Assembly: GCF_947498825.1 (NCBI RefSeq)
Contig: NZ_CANMLV010000019.1
Span: 27,927 to 91,926 of the forward strand
DNA length: 64,000 nucleotides
Origin: an uncultured Cedecea sp.
GTDB lineage: Bacteria > Pseudomonadota > Gammaproteobacteria > Enterobacterales > Enterobacteriaceae
Reading direction: 5' to 3'
In this document: positions 11,025 to 19,174 of the stretch, piece by piece
Layout of the letters: each line of letters starts with the position of its first letter
How positions within the stretch are numbered: position 1 is the stretch's first letter
Position numbers and translations under genes: made by a program
The notes under the pieces: generated by a model
Told to the model about the DNA's origin: nothing
The model's input: the letters and a program-made list of their open reading frames with translations, nothing else
Database searches by the model: none

Positions 11025-11420
11025 TTAATAGAAGGAGAAAACCAACTCCCACGGCATATACCATAAATTGGCCAGTACCATCAGCACCAGTGAAATCCAG
11101 GTTGCGCTCATTGCGGAGCGACGCCAGCGTAATAGTCGGTGGTGATAACCGTAATAGTGCATCAGACGTCCTACCACCAGTAAAATGCCACAAACATGCA
11201 CCATCCAGGCTAAAGCGCCATTCATCTCCATAAGTAGCAGTAACAGAAGACCAATGGGAATATATTCCACCGCATTAGCATGAATACGAATGGCACTCTG
11301 AAGCTCGCTAAACCCCCCGTCCCCGTAGGAAACGCGGTATTGCATACGCAAACGAGCTACATCAAACGAGAACTTAATCAGCATTAAAGCAGTAATCACG
11401 GCATACAGCGCGCAAATCAT
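11025..11420 (-). CDS. yecN: MAPEG-family membrane protein YecN
   Basis: A 131-residue integral membrane protein with four predicted membrane segments and the MAPEG pattern around RMQYRVSYGDGG and IRIHANAVEYIP. MAPEG proteins include microsomal glutathione transferases; bacterial YecN has no established reaction. In E. coli yecN directly follows yecE; here about 12.5 kb of foreign DNA separates them. The first 46 bp of the gene and its upstream 82 bp are duplicated at 21047-21174, so its original promoter arrangement may have been altered. Confidence 0.9.
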   Translation of the reverse strand: MICALYAVITALMLIKFSFDVARLRMQYRVSYGDGGFSELQSAIRIHANAVEYIPIGLLLLLLMEMNGALAWMVHVCGILLVVGRLMHYYGYHHRLLRWRRSAMSATWISLVLMVLANLWYMPWELVFSFY

Positions 11421-11502
11421 ATAAACCCCATAAAAACAGCGTTCGCCCTCCTATCATAACGTGCAACGCGGGTTCTGTCGCCAGGGCTCAGAAAAGAGAC
11501 GT
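11375..11502. repeat. 128-bp direct repeat, left copy (yecN start region)
   Basis: This segment covers codons 1-15 of yecN and 82 bp upstream. It recurs in the same orientation at 21047-21174 with two differences (11422 T versus 21094 G; 11435 A versus 21107 T). The copies start 9672 bp apart and bracket the six-gene biosynthetic operon. It may be an attachment-site or integration duplication. Confidence 0.95.
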
Positions 11503-11550
11503 TTGTTTGGGGGCTTTTTCGCTATGCTTTGCGCATTACTGATTGCTATT

Positions 11551-11664
11551 TATACTCTAAATAATTCGAGGCGCGTGTAGGCGCATCGATGAGCTTAGGC
11601 AAACTATGCTCATCGACTGCCTTTCTCTTTGCGCTTACAAGCAACTCGAATTATTTTGGGTATA
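11551..11664. repeat. Palindromic intergenic repeat, complete copy
   Basis: The ends TATACTCTAAATAATTCGAG and CTCGAATTATTTTGGGTATA are near-perfect inverted repeats, with a second inner stem (ATCGATGAGC / GCTCATCGA). The element is about 114 bp and lies in non-coding DNA beside the island edge. Related copies are at 11911, 29217, 45745, 49417 and 59141. No coding capacity; MITE-like or REP-like. Confidence 0.85.
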
Positions 11665-11910
11665 GTTCGGCTAAATATAAGTCTAAAAGTATATTAAAAC
11701 AAAGCAATACGCCATGCAGTTTTATTCTGTTTGCCGTATTAACTATCATGTTAATAATTTAATAATTATTTCAATTGGTGGTGAAATATACTTTAACAAT
11801 TTCTTTACAAGTGAGTGTTGTAACTGCCAGCATTCACTGCTATTACTAAATACACGCTGAAAAACCACATGAATAGCTTTGCGTCACACCACAATATATA
11901 TTGTGTTCTC

Positions 11911-11975
11911 TATATGCTAAATAATTCGAGTTACTTGTAGGTGTAAAGTTCCGAGCGTCAATGAGCATAGGTATA
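11911..11975. repeat. Palindromic intergenic repeat, half copy
   Basis: TATATGCTAAATAATTCGAG matches the left arm of the element at 11551, and AATGAGCATAG matches its inner part. The right arm is missing, so this is a truncated copy within the island's left flank. Confidence 0.65.
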
Positions 11976-12031
11976 ACTATTTGATTCAATTATCTTAACG
12001 CCAGCAATATCCAGAAAATTTGAAGTGTTGC

Positions 12032-12059
12032 GGAGATATTTACGTCAGCTGATATCTCC
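12032..12059. promoter_or_regulatory. Inverted repeat in the operon's upstream region
   Basis: GGAGATAT and ATATCTCC form 8-bp arms around a 12-base spacer that contains ACGTCAGCTG. It lies about 270 bp upstream of the first island gene and has no T-tract, so it is more like a protein-binding site than a terminator. Confidence 0.35.
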
Positions 12060-12248
12060 ACGTCGTGAAGCCGTATTTAAAAAATATAATAGTAAATATG
12101 GAATAAATCATTGGTATTTAATTTATTATTAATGGTTTCTTGTAGATAGGCGTATTAAATAAAGAAATTTCTGTGCCTAATATATCAACTGGCGGATAGG
12201 CCGGAGCCAGTGTTTCTGATCGAGATAGTCACTTGCAATACCAGCGGT

Positions 12249-12276
12249 GCAGCAGATGAATATCTGCTGCGAAAAA
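12249..12276 (+). promoter_or_regulatory. Leader hairpin upstream of the biosynthetic operon
   Basis: GCAGCAGAT and ATCTGCTGC form a perfect 9-bp stem with a GAAT tetraloop, followed by GAAAAAA. The hairpin ends about 60 bp before the first start codon and is followed at 12277 by a seven-codon ORF (MRRWVFM, stop at 12298-12300). This could be a leader attenuator or an mRNA-stabilising structure. There is no U-tract, so it is not a simple terminator. Confidence 0.5.
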
Positions 12277-12331
12277 ATGAGGAGATGGGTGTTTATGTAG
12301 TCAATAACATGAATATTATAGGAGATAAAAC

Positions 12332-13984
12332 ATGAAAATATCCGATTTATTCATTCAAGCTGTCAAGAAGTCAGGCATCGATATGTGCTTTGGTGTCGTC
12401 GGCGGTGAAGCAGAAGCGATCCATTTTTCCGATAAGACTGATTACCCACGTTTCATCCTGACACGACATGAGTTTACGGCTAGTGTAGCGGCTGATGTTT
12501 GGGGGCGACTAACGGGACGTCCGGCAATGTGTTGGACAACATTTGCCCCGGGTTTAACTAATGCTGCAACCGGGATGTGTTCCGCAATCCTCGATCACTC
12601 TCCTGTATTTTTTGCATCCGTGCAGATCCCGCGTGATCAGATCAAATTCAATCTCACGCACCAGTGTATCGATAATCTGGCATTCGCTAATTCCCTTACC
12701 AAAGGGATGGCCGAAATCACCACGCCTTTGTTATTGCAAACAGAGATCAAACGCTTAGTGGAATTGTGCCAGGAAGGGTTACCAGGCCCGGTTTATGTAA
12801 GCCTCCCACTTGATGTTCTTAAGCTAGACGTTCCGGACGAAACAGCTGATACCATTTTGCGTAACATTGATATCTCGTATCCCCAACAACGTCTCTTACC
12901 CAAGCCTGCCACTATACAAGAAATTGCATCAGCTATTTCGGCGAGTCATTATCCTATGGTTGTAGTGGGCAACCAAGTCATCCGCGATAATAAAATTGAA
13001 GAGGTTATGATGCTCATTGAGCATCTGCAAGTACCCGCGATTTGTTCGCTAGCTGCAAAAGGAATCATTCCTGATAAACATACACTCTTCCTTGGAGCAG
13101 TTAACAAATATCTAGATGGTGTATATAACGAGACAATAATTGAACCGATGTTCGACGAAACTGATCTCTTGATTCTTATTGGTTATGATTATGGCGAAGA
13201 CCTTAAACCTTCCCTCTGGGGTAGAAACAAGCATACAGTCCTAATCAACAGTGTCGATGTCCCTATGGGGACAGTCTTTGAGCCAGACCTTGCTTGCATC
13301 GGTGATTTTGGTGTGATAACTGATTATCTGCTTCATGCCACCCCCTCATGGAAGGGATTATCTCCGAAGCATGTAGCACTCAAGACAATTATTGATCGCC
13401 GACGTATCAATAACTTACCGGAGGGTACTACAGATGTATCGCTTGTGCTGGAGTCCCTATCTCATACGCTCGGCGAGGATGGTTTTCTGTGTTCCGATGT
13501 TGGCTTGCACAAACAGTATGCCGGTCTGCTTGCCAGAACGTGTAAGCCCAACCATTTTTTGTGCTCGAATGTCTGCGGAACGTTCGGTTTTGGTTTGCCA
13601 GCCGCAATGGCTGCCCAGTTAAAATTTCCGGACAGTCGTGTTGCTCTGATCTGTGGCGATGGAGGGTTTCACTCCGGTAGTCAGGATCTTGAGACGATCG
13701 TACGTTACAACCTCCCTGTTGTCATTGTTGTTCTGAATGACAGTTCCTTTGGACTCATCCATTACTATGAAACGTTATCTGAACGCGGTCATTGTGCCAA
13801 TATGACGGAATTTGGCAGTGTCGATTTCGCTCTTTTAGCAAAGGCAAACGGTATGGAAAGTGAATGCCTGAAAAACGAAAATAACTTGTCTTTAGTCCTT
13901 GAACGGGCATTTGAAGCACGAAAACCGTTTCTCATTGAAATTCCAACTATCTATTCCTATGAAATGCGACGCCATATGGCGTAA
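12332..13984 (+). CDS. ThDP-dependent enzyme, carboxyethylarginine synthase (CeaS)-like
   Basis: A 550-residue three-domain thiamine-diphosphate enzyme. The N-terminal Pyr domain has the catalytic glutamate in LTRHEFTASVAADVWGR; the C-terminal PP domain has the ThDP/Mg signature ICGDGGFHSGSQDLETI followed by LNDSSFG. THQCIDN, GYDYGEDLKPSLW and PFLIEIP resemble, from memory, carboxyethylarginine synthase of clavulanate biosynthesis more than acetolactate synthase. CeaS joins glyceraldehyde 3-phosphate to the alpha-amine of arginine. If chemistry is shared, this enzyme would make an N-carboxyethyl amino acid, but the amine acceptor is unknown. AGGAGAT precedes the ATG. It is the first gene of a six-gene operon and no beta-lactam synthetase is present. 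Confidence 0.8.
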   Translation: MKISDLFIQAVKKSGIDMCFGVVGGEAEAIHFSDKTDYPRFILTRHEFTASVAADVWGRLTGRPAMCWTTFAPGLTNAATGMCSAILDHSPVFFASVQIPRDQIKFNLTHQCIDNLAFANSLTKGMAEITTPLLLQTEIKRLVELCQEGLPGPVYVSLPLDVLKLDVPDETADTILRNIDISYPQQRLLPKPATIQEIASAISASHYPMVVVGNQVIRDNKIEEVMMLIEHLQVPAICSLAAKGIIPDKHTLFLGAVNKYLDGVYNETIIEPMFDETDLLILIGYDYGEDLKPSLWGRNKHTVLINSVDVPMGTVFEPDLACIGDFGVITDYLLHATPSWKGLSPKHVALKTIIDRRRINNLPEGTTDVSLVLESLSHTLGEDGFLCSDVGLHKQYAGLLARTCKPNHFLCSNVCGTFGFGLPAAMAAQLKFPDSRVALICGDGGFHSGSQDLETIVRYNLPVVIVVLNDSSFGLIHYYETLSERGHCANMTEFGSVDFALLAKANGMESECLKNENNLSLVLERAFEARKPFLIEIPTIYSYEMRRHMA

Positions 13985-14001
13985 TACTGGAGAAATCCGA
14001 C

Positions 14002-15429
14002 ATGTTAAATAATGGCAGTCATTTCAGTACTTATTTAGTCTCCGTTGCTCTTGAGTATCTTGGGAACAGGCTTATTGGAATTGTCGCTACAGATTCCTAT
14101 TTGAGGCAACCAGACTATTCATCCAGAGCAGAGAATCATTATTATTTTATTCTTTCCGATAATCTCTATCAGGAAGATATCTGGATACTCAGATATATTG
14201 CCAGGGAATTTCCAGAGTCATTATTTAATTTTATTTATGAGTTTGAACTGGCTGACTATCCTCCTCATGTTATATGGCAGTTTCAGTTTTCTGAATGGCT
14301 TTATAAAAAGAATAATTATCAAATAACGATGCCAGAAAGAGATGTATTGGAGGAGAGGAGGCAAGCCATTTTTGCCTGTTGTCATCTTAGTCGATTGTAC
14401 TATATCAGAAACCTCAATCTTAAGACCCATATATGGGGTGTCAGACAGTTTGGCTGGGCTGTCCGCTATGCTCTGAATGGTCTGTTTAATCTTGACCAGA
14501 ATGACTCGCTCAATGAACAAGAAACAGCTGACCGAAATTGGTTAATTGATTTTCAAAATAACTGGATGCAACACAAGAGAAAACTGACCAATTCTGAGGC
14601 TGCATTCAGAGATGCTGCGAGTTATCTGAGTGAGATTGCCAGCCGCAAGGCAGAAGATCTTCAGAGGACGCATCCAGTAATGGATATCTTGGTCAGCGCA
14701 GCGGGTCATGATACGTATCCAGAAAATATAGCGTCTGCCGTGAATGCTGTAAGAGATCGTCTTACTCGGGAAATTGGTCCGTCGCTGTTATCTTTCTATT
14801 TACATGGAAGTGCTGCAAGAGGAGATATGCGTCCAGGGTCTGATATCGACAGTTTTATTATTGTTGATCATGTCAGCAGAGATGTTCTGGAAAGAGTGAG
14901 GAGTATTCAGTCTGATAACCCACCTTTTACTATATTGGTCTATAGCCTGGCTGAGGTGAATCACTATCCTAAATTTCGTCGGTATGGATTAGTGAATGGC
15001 ACAAAATTGGTTAGTGGAGATTTGTGTCTTAGCTTTAAGCCGGATATAAATGACGATATAGCTGGAATTATCAATAATATTTTTATCGTACGGCAGGTTG
15101 CCCGGGCTTATCTTATTGAGGGTAGCTACGGCGAACGATCACATTATATTGCCGCTCTTATGGCGAAGCTTATTGATCATGGATGCCTACGCCCGGTACA
15201 AAAACTGAAGATGGGGATTTATCCAACTTCCCGCGCAGAAATTAGGTCATTCTTCTCTGATGTAGCATCTTATACCCATATCCTCTCTTTCATTGACAAT
15301 CTTGAATTTAATGAACAGACACTTCAGGAGGCTCTGTTTAGAGGAGATATTACCCTTATCGAACAGTTATTCCATGAACTGTCTGAAGCTGCTTGTTTGG
15401 TAGAAATACAGACTAAAAATCTCGTCTGA
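14002..15429 (+). CDS. Nucleotidyltransferase-fold protein of unknown role
   Basis: A 475-residue protein. The segment LHGSAARGDMRPGSDIDSF (near residues 271-289) is the polymerase-beta-type nucleotidyltransferase signature: GS, then the two metal-binding aspartates in DID. The N-terminal 150 residues start with LVSVALEYLGNRLIGIVATD and may be a degenerate second such domain. Such enzymes transfer nucleotide monophosphates to antibiotics, proteins or small molecules, so activation of an intermediate or self-protection is possible. It begins 17 bp after the ThDP gene. The gene is AT-richer than its neighbours and uses many AGA/AGG codons, a sign of foreign origin. I do not recognise a close characterised relative. 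Confidence 0.7.
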   Translation: MLNNGSHFSTYLVSVALEYLGNRLIGIVATDSYLRQPDYSSRAENHYYFILSDNLYQEDIWILRYIAREFPESLFNFIYEFELADYPPHVIWQFQFSEWLYKKNNYQITMPERDVLEERRQAIFACCHLSRLYYIRNLNLKTHIWGVRQFGWAVRYALNGLFNLDQNDSLNEQETADRNWLIDFQNNWMQHKRKLTNSEAAFRDAASYLSEIASRKAEDLQRTHPVMDILVSAAGHDTYPENIASAVNAVRDRLTREIGPSLLSFYLHGSAARGDMRPGSDIDSFIIVDHVSRDVLERVRSIQSDNPPFTILVYSLAEVNHYPKFRRYGLVNGTKLVSGDLCLSFKPDINDDIAGIINNIFIVRQVARAYLIEGSYGERSHYIAALMAKLIDHGCLRPVQKLKMGIYPTSRAEIRSFFSDVASYTHILSFIDNLEFNEQTLQEALFRGDITLIEQLFHELSEAACLVEIQTKNLV

Positions 15430-15456
15430 TAACATTATATATATCGGAGTCATTAT

Positions 15457-16629
15457 ATGAATACGACTTTGAATACGTTTACTCATAGTGCAAACCCTGA
15501 ATTCTCCGAACAAAAAATTGGTGAGACCACAGTGCTTAGGAAACAGAATGATGATAGCCGGATTATCCTGGATCCCGGCCTTCAGCATACAGCAGTCTGT
15601 ATCAGTCACGTTGGCAAAATTAATCCACTTATTCCTCAAATCAGCTATCGAGGATACGATGTCCAGACTTTGGCGGTAGAAAACCGCTTCGCAGAAGTTG
15701 CTCATCTCTTAATTGAAGGAGAGAGTAAAGCTGACGGAGCCTTTGAACGTTTACTCATAGCGTCAACAATCGAACGGCTACCCGCAACTCGTGCCCTTTG
15801 GTCTTCTATGCCTGACTCGCCGCTGACCTCATTTGAATCAGCCGCTGTCCTTCTGGCTGGTGCTGATGCAAAGAATACGGGCCGTGAGGAAACGTCTGCG
15901 TATGTGATAGGCGCAATGGCAGCGGCCACGATGGTATTCCATGACCCAATAGGACAGCATACAAATATTATTGATAGCAATCGGGATGACTTTGTTAGCC
16001 TTATCCTTGCAGGCTGCTTTGGGCAACAACCTAAAGCAGCAGCATACAAGGCTTTGAACGAGTTTCTTATTCTTCATGCTGAACATGGGATGAATTGTTC
16101 CACACTTGCTGTACGCACGGTGGTAAGTACAGGTGGTGAAGCTTATGACGCAATCGTGGCCGGAATCGCAGCTTTTAAGGGACCATTACATGGAGGAGCA
16201 AGCCGGATCGTGGGAGAGATACTCGATATCCTTGCCGCAAGCGGAGAAGATATTGAGCGGTTTATTCAGCGGAAGCTTGACTCAAAAGAGCGTATCCATG
16301 GTTTCGGCCACCGGATCTATCGGAAAGAGGATCCTCGAGCTGCTTTTATGCGTAAGAACCTTGAATGTGAGCAGAATCATCTTAGCCGCTACGAGAAAAT
16401 TGCACTTTCTCTTGCCCAGGCAGCGATTCGTATCGAGAAGTTTCGTGAGCGTGGCATTGCTGTCAATCCAGATTTATTTAATGGTTTGTTGCTACGTCGA
16501 GCAGGCTTCGTTTCAAGCGAAAACACGGCTCTTCTTTGTCTGAGCCGCTCTGCCGGATGGCTTGCCCATCATTTTGATAGTATTAATACGAAAGAGCCTC
16601 TGCTTCGGCCTCAAGAGTTGAGCGCATGA
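15457..16629 (+). CDS. Citrate/2-methylcitrate synthase-like enzyme
   Basis: A 390-residue citrate synthase-fold protein. The catalytic set appears intact: histidines in LHAEHGMNCST and GPLHGGAS, the HGFGHRIYRKEDPRA substrate/CoA segment, and the aspartate in VNPDLFNGLLL. Such enzymes condense acetyl-CoA or propionyl-CoA with a 2-oxo acid. It is not in a gltA or prp context and is diverged from both, so it is probably a pathway-specific paralogue that forms a tertiary hydroxy acid. Its stop overlaps the next start by 4 bp, so it is translationally coupled to the oxidoreductase. Acceptor and donor are not predictable from sequence. Confidence 0.82.
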   Translation: MNTTLNTFTHSANPEFSEQKIGETTVLRKQNDDSRIILDPGLQHTAVCISHVGKINPLIPQISYRGYDVQTLAVENRFAEVAHLLIEGESKADGAFERLLIASTIERLPATRALWSSMPDSPLTSFESAAVLLAGADAKNTGREETSAYVIGAMAAATMVFHDPIGQHTNIIDSNRDDFVSLILAGCFGQQPKAAAYKALNEFLILHAEHGMNCSTLAVRTVVSTGGEAYDAIVAGIAAFKGPLHGGASRIVGEILDILAASGEDIERFIQRKLDSKERIHGFGHRIYRKEDPRAAFMRKNLECEQNHLSRYEKIALSLAQAAIRIEKFRERGIAVNPDLFNGLLLRRAGFVSSENTALLCLSRSAGWLAHHFDSINTKEPLLRPQELSA

Positions 16630-18014
16630 TGAACCCGAAATTGTTCGGCGCGTATGGACGTGGTGTTATCGTCATTGGGTGTGGTTCACACTATTTTTCT
16701 AAATACCATTCGGTTTTAGAGCAAGACGGCCACCGATTAAGACTTGCGGTAGATCTGGAGACGGAACGTTCTACAGTTATCGCGAATTTTGCTAAACATA
16801 GCCTGCAACCTGAGCATCTGATATTTCTTCCTGAACCATTGCGTGATGTTCGTTCCGAGGCAACGTTGGTTGAATTTCTGGACGAAATAATTACTCAGAT
16901 TCAGGCCGAGGTTGCACTGATTTGCACTGAACCAAAGAGCCATCGTGCTTGTGCAGCTTGGGCTATGGATCGCGGTCTTGATGTCTTTATGGACAAACCT
17001 GTCTCTGCGGTAGCCCTTCCTGCAAGATCTGGTATTTTGCTCGAAGACTATAATTATCTGGTAGAAAAAAGCATCTCTCTTGGGCGTAGTCTGTGCATTA
17101 GTTGTGAACGAAGAGCTCATCCAGGTTATGCCCTCATTAAAGAGGAGATATCTTACGCCATAGAGCAACATAATATCCCTGTCACATCAATCCACGTTAT
17201 TTTTGGTGGCGGAAAATGGCTCTATCCTGACGAATATCTCTATCTTGAAAATCATCCTTTCCAGTATGGCTATGGTGTCCTCTTCCATTCAGGCTACCAC
17301 TACGTTGATGTTATCGCATCAATAGCAGAGATGAATACCCCTCTTGTTGAGCTGGACCTGGCGAGGCCAGAGGTACACATTATGACCACCAGGCCCAGCG
17401 ACACAATTCTTCTGGCGAGTATTCCTGTCCGACGGAATTCAGCATTGAATACCACAGTCATGGTGAACAATCCTGTCCAATGGATGAATGCCCGAAGATA
17501 TGGAGAAGTTGACTTGGGATTTATTGGCCGTTACCTCTCACCTCATGGTCACGGACTTTTGTTTAGTGGACAACTTCTAGAAACGACTGTCGCAGCGCGG
17601 ATAATTGATAAAGAGAAAGCTGGAAATGGCCGGGTGAGGAGTGAGCAACTTCTGATAAATCTGGGCCACTATTGTTCTATCTCATTACGTGCGAGTTCTT
17701 ACCGGAAGCTCGCCAACCCATCGGATCCGGAAGATTTCGAACTTGTGATTGGAAAACATCCGAGCTATCGGGGTGGGGGAGTGCAGCGTTTCAGTAGAGA
17801 AGATCTCTCCTATATTGAACCGAATCTTCCGCTGGGGGCAGCATCTAACGGATGGGCAAGAGTCCATCTTCTCAGGTCATTTTTAGCCAAAGATAACTCC
17901 TATTCTGATGTTTTATCTCACCAGGCAAGTATGCAGCTATTAAGCAGGTTGGCTGACAAACTTAGCGAAGATATTGAAAAACGTACCCAGCTTATGTCTG
18001 GAAATCAGGAGTAA
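16626..18014 (+). CDS. Gfo/Idh/MocA-family oxidoreductase
   Basis: A 462-residue protein with an N-terminal Rossmann domain (VIVIGCGSHYFSKYHSVL) and the family motif CTEPKSHRACAAWA...VFMDKPVSAVA, where DKP replaces the common EKP. FHSGYHYVDVI holds a likely catalytic histidine. The family normally oxidises or reduces a hydroxyl or imine with NAD(P). The C-terminus is about 100 residues longer than typical members, without a recognised domain. A second ATG at 16629 could be the start. It overlaps the citrate-synthase-like gene and precedes an MFS gene by 3 bp. Its place in the pathway, such as reduction of an imine or keto group, is inference. Confidence 0.75.
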   Translation: MMNPKLFGAYGRGVIVIGCGSHYFSKYHSVLEQDGHRLRLAVDLETERSTVIANFAKHSLQPEHLIFLPEPLRDVRSEATLVEFLDEIITQIQAEVALICTEPKSHRACAAWAMDRGLDVFMDKPVSAVALPARSGILLEDYNYLVEKSISLGRSLCISCERRAHPGYALIKEEISYAIEQHNIPVTSIHVIFGGGKWLYPDEYLYLENHPFQYGYGVLFHSGYHYVDVIASIAEMNTPLVELDLARPEVHIMTTRPSDTILLASIPVRRNSALNTTVMVNNPVQWMNARRYGEVDLGFIGRYLSPHGHGLLFSGQLLETTVAARIIDKEKAGNGRVRSEQLLINLGHYCSISLRASSYRKLANPSDPEDFELVIGKHPSYRGGGVQRFSREDLSYIEPNLPLGAASNGWARVHLLRSFLAKDNSYSDVLSHQASMQLLSRLADKLSEDIEKRTQLMSGNQE

Positions 18015-18017
18015 AGA

Positions 18018-19172
18018 GTGCGAAGGATCCGCTACGACATTCAGGTCTTTCTGGAAGGGCTGTTTTTCTGGGCAGGCGCATCGGCTGGTGTTGCTTATCT
18101 CCCGTCACTGGCGGGAATATACGGATTAACAAGCTTGGAGCAGAGTTTTTTTTTCGCTAGCATGGCTATTGGGCGTACATTCTTCCAACCTATTGCGGGT
18201 TTACTGGTTTCACCCGTGAAAACTTATATGCTCAGATGGGTTTCTTTGGTGATACTTGCTGGCATGGCTCTTGCGACTGCGTTCGTACCCCTCCCTGCAG
18301 TGCTTATCATCGCACGCTTTGCAGAAGGAGTATGTCTGTCTATCTACATCGTTTCCTTACGTACTCTTCTCAATGGATTTAGCCAGCAGCCGATATTTGA
18401 ATCCGTCAATGATGCCTATACTATATCGCAAAGTACGGGGCGCTTGGTTGGACCCGCGTTTGCTGCACTTCTTGCATCAATATATGGCCCTCGGGGAGTT
18501 TTTATCGGTAGCGCTTTGACCTGGGGGCTGTGTCTGCTATTTAATCGACGATACATACAATATGAAATAGTTGCGCCAGTGATTCAGCATGAAATACGGT
18601 CAAAATGGCAGAGCTATTTTATGCTGCCTATTTGTGTTCAGGTGCTGGAATTTTTCTCATTAGGTTTTTGGCTTGTTGTTTGGCCTGTTTTTTTGGGGAA
18701 CATTGATGGTGTTCGGTATAGCGCATTAGGGCTATTTTTCACGGCATCTGCATGCGGTGGATTATTCTGGCCACTTTTGAGGCGATTTTTTCACCATCAA
18801 TCATTCGTTACGCGGATGCGGGGTGGTCTGCTCATTTTAGCACTCACAAGTTTTTTGCCAGCGATGGGGGGGATGAACACTCCTTTGCTTATCATTTTGG
18901 CAATATTGAGTGGGATCGGCAGTACTGCTTATTTCACGTCTTTTCATCACCATCTTTCAGATACCTTTTCCGTTCATGAAATTCCTAAAATTTATGGCAT
19001 CTTAGGCTCGGTAACCTTCTTCGCTCAGGCTACAGGGCAAATAATAGCTCCTTCGATATTGATACTCATAACACCTTCCTCCGCCCTTCTACTCAATTCC
19101 GCAATATTGATTTTATCCACTGTATTACTGTCTATCCATCCACGTAATATAAGAGCAACAAAAGGAGAGTAA
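18018..19172 (+). CDS. MFS transporter (likely product exporter)
   Basis: A 384-residue hydrophobic protein with about 12 membrane segments in two six-helix halves, the layout of the major facilitator superfamily. The start is GTG, 3 bp after the upstream stop, preceded by GGAGTAAA. It has no substrate-binding or drug-specific motif that I recognise. Position inside a biosynthetic operon argues for export of, and perhaps self-resistance to, the product; uptake of a precursor is the alternative. Confidence 0.75.
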   Translation: MRRIRYDIQVFLEGLFFWAGASAGVAYLPSLAGIYGLTSLEQSFFFASMAIGRTFFQPIAGLLVSPVKTYMLRWVSLVILAGMALATAFVPLPAVLIIARFAEGVCLSIYIVSLRTLLNGFSQQPIFESVNDAYTISQSTGRLVGPAFAALLASIYGPRGVFIGSALTWGLCLLFNRRYIQYEIVAPVIQHEIRSKWQSYFMLPICVQVLEFFSLGFWLVVWPVFLGNIDGVRYSALGLFFTASACGGLFWPLLRRFFHHQSFVTRMRGGLLILALTSFLPAMGGMNTPLLIILAILSGIGSTAYFTSFHHHLSDTFSVHEIPKIYGILGSVTFFAQATGQIIAPSILILITPSSALLLNSAILILSTVLLSIHPRNIRATKGE

Positions 19173-19174
19173 CC

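Noticed and set aside
12332..13984. Acetolactate synthase (ilvB) paralogue
   Set aside because: THQC, GYDYGEDLKPS and the lack of a regulatory subunit gene fit CeaS-like enzymes better; no branched-chain genes are nearby.
15457..16629. Phosphonate pathway (phosphonomethylmalate synthase)
   Set aside because: No PEP mutase, aconitase-like or isocitrate-dehydrogenase-like gene is present in the operon.
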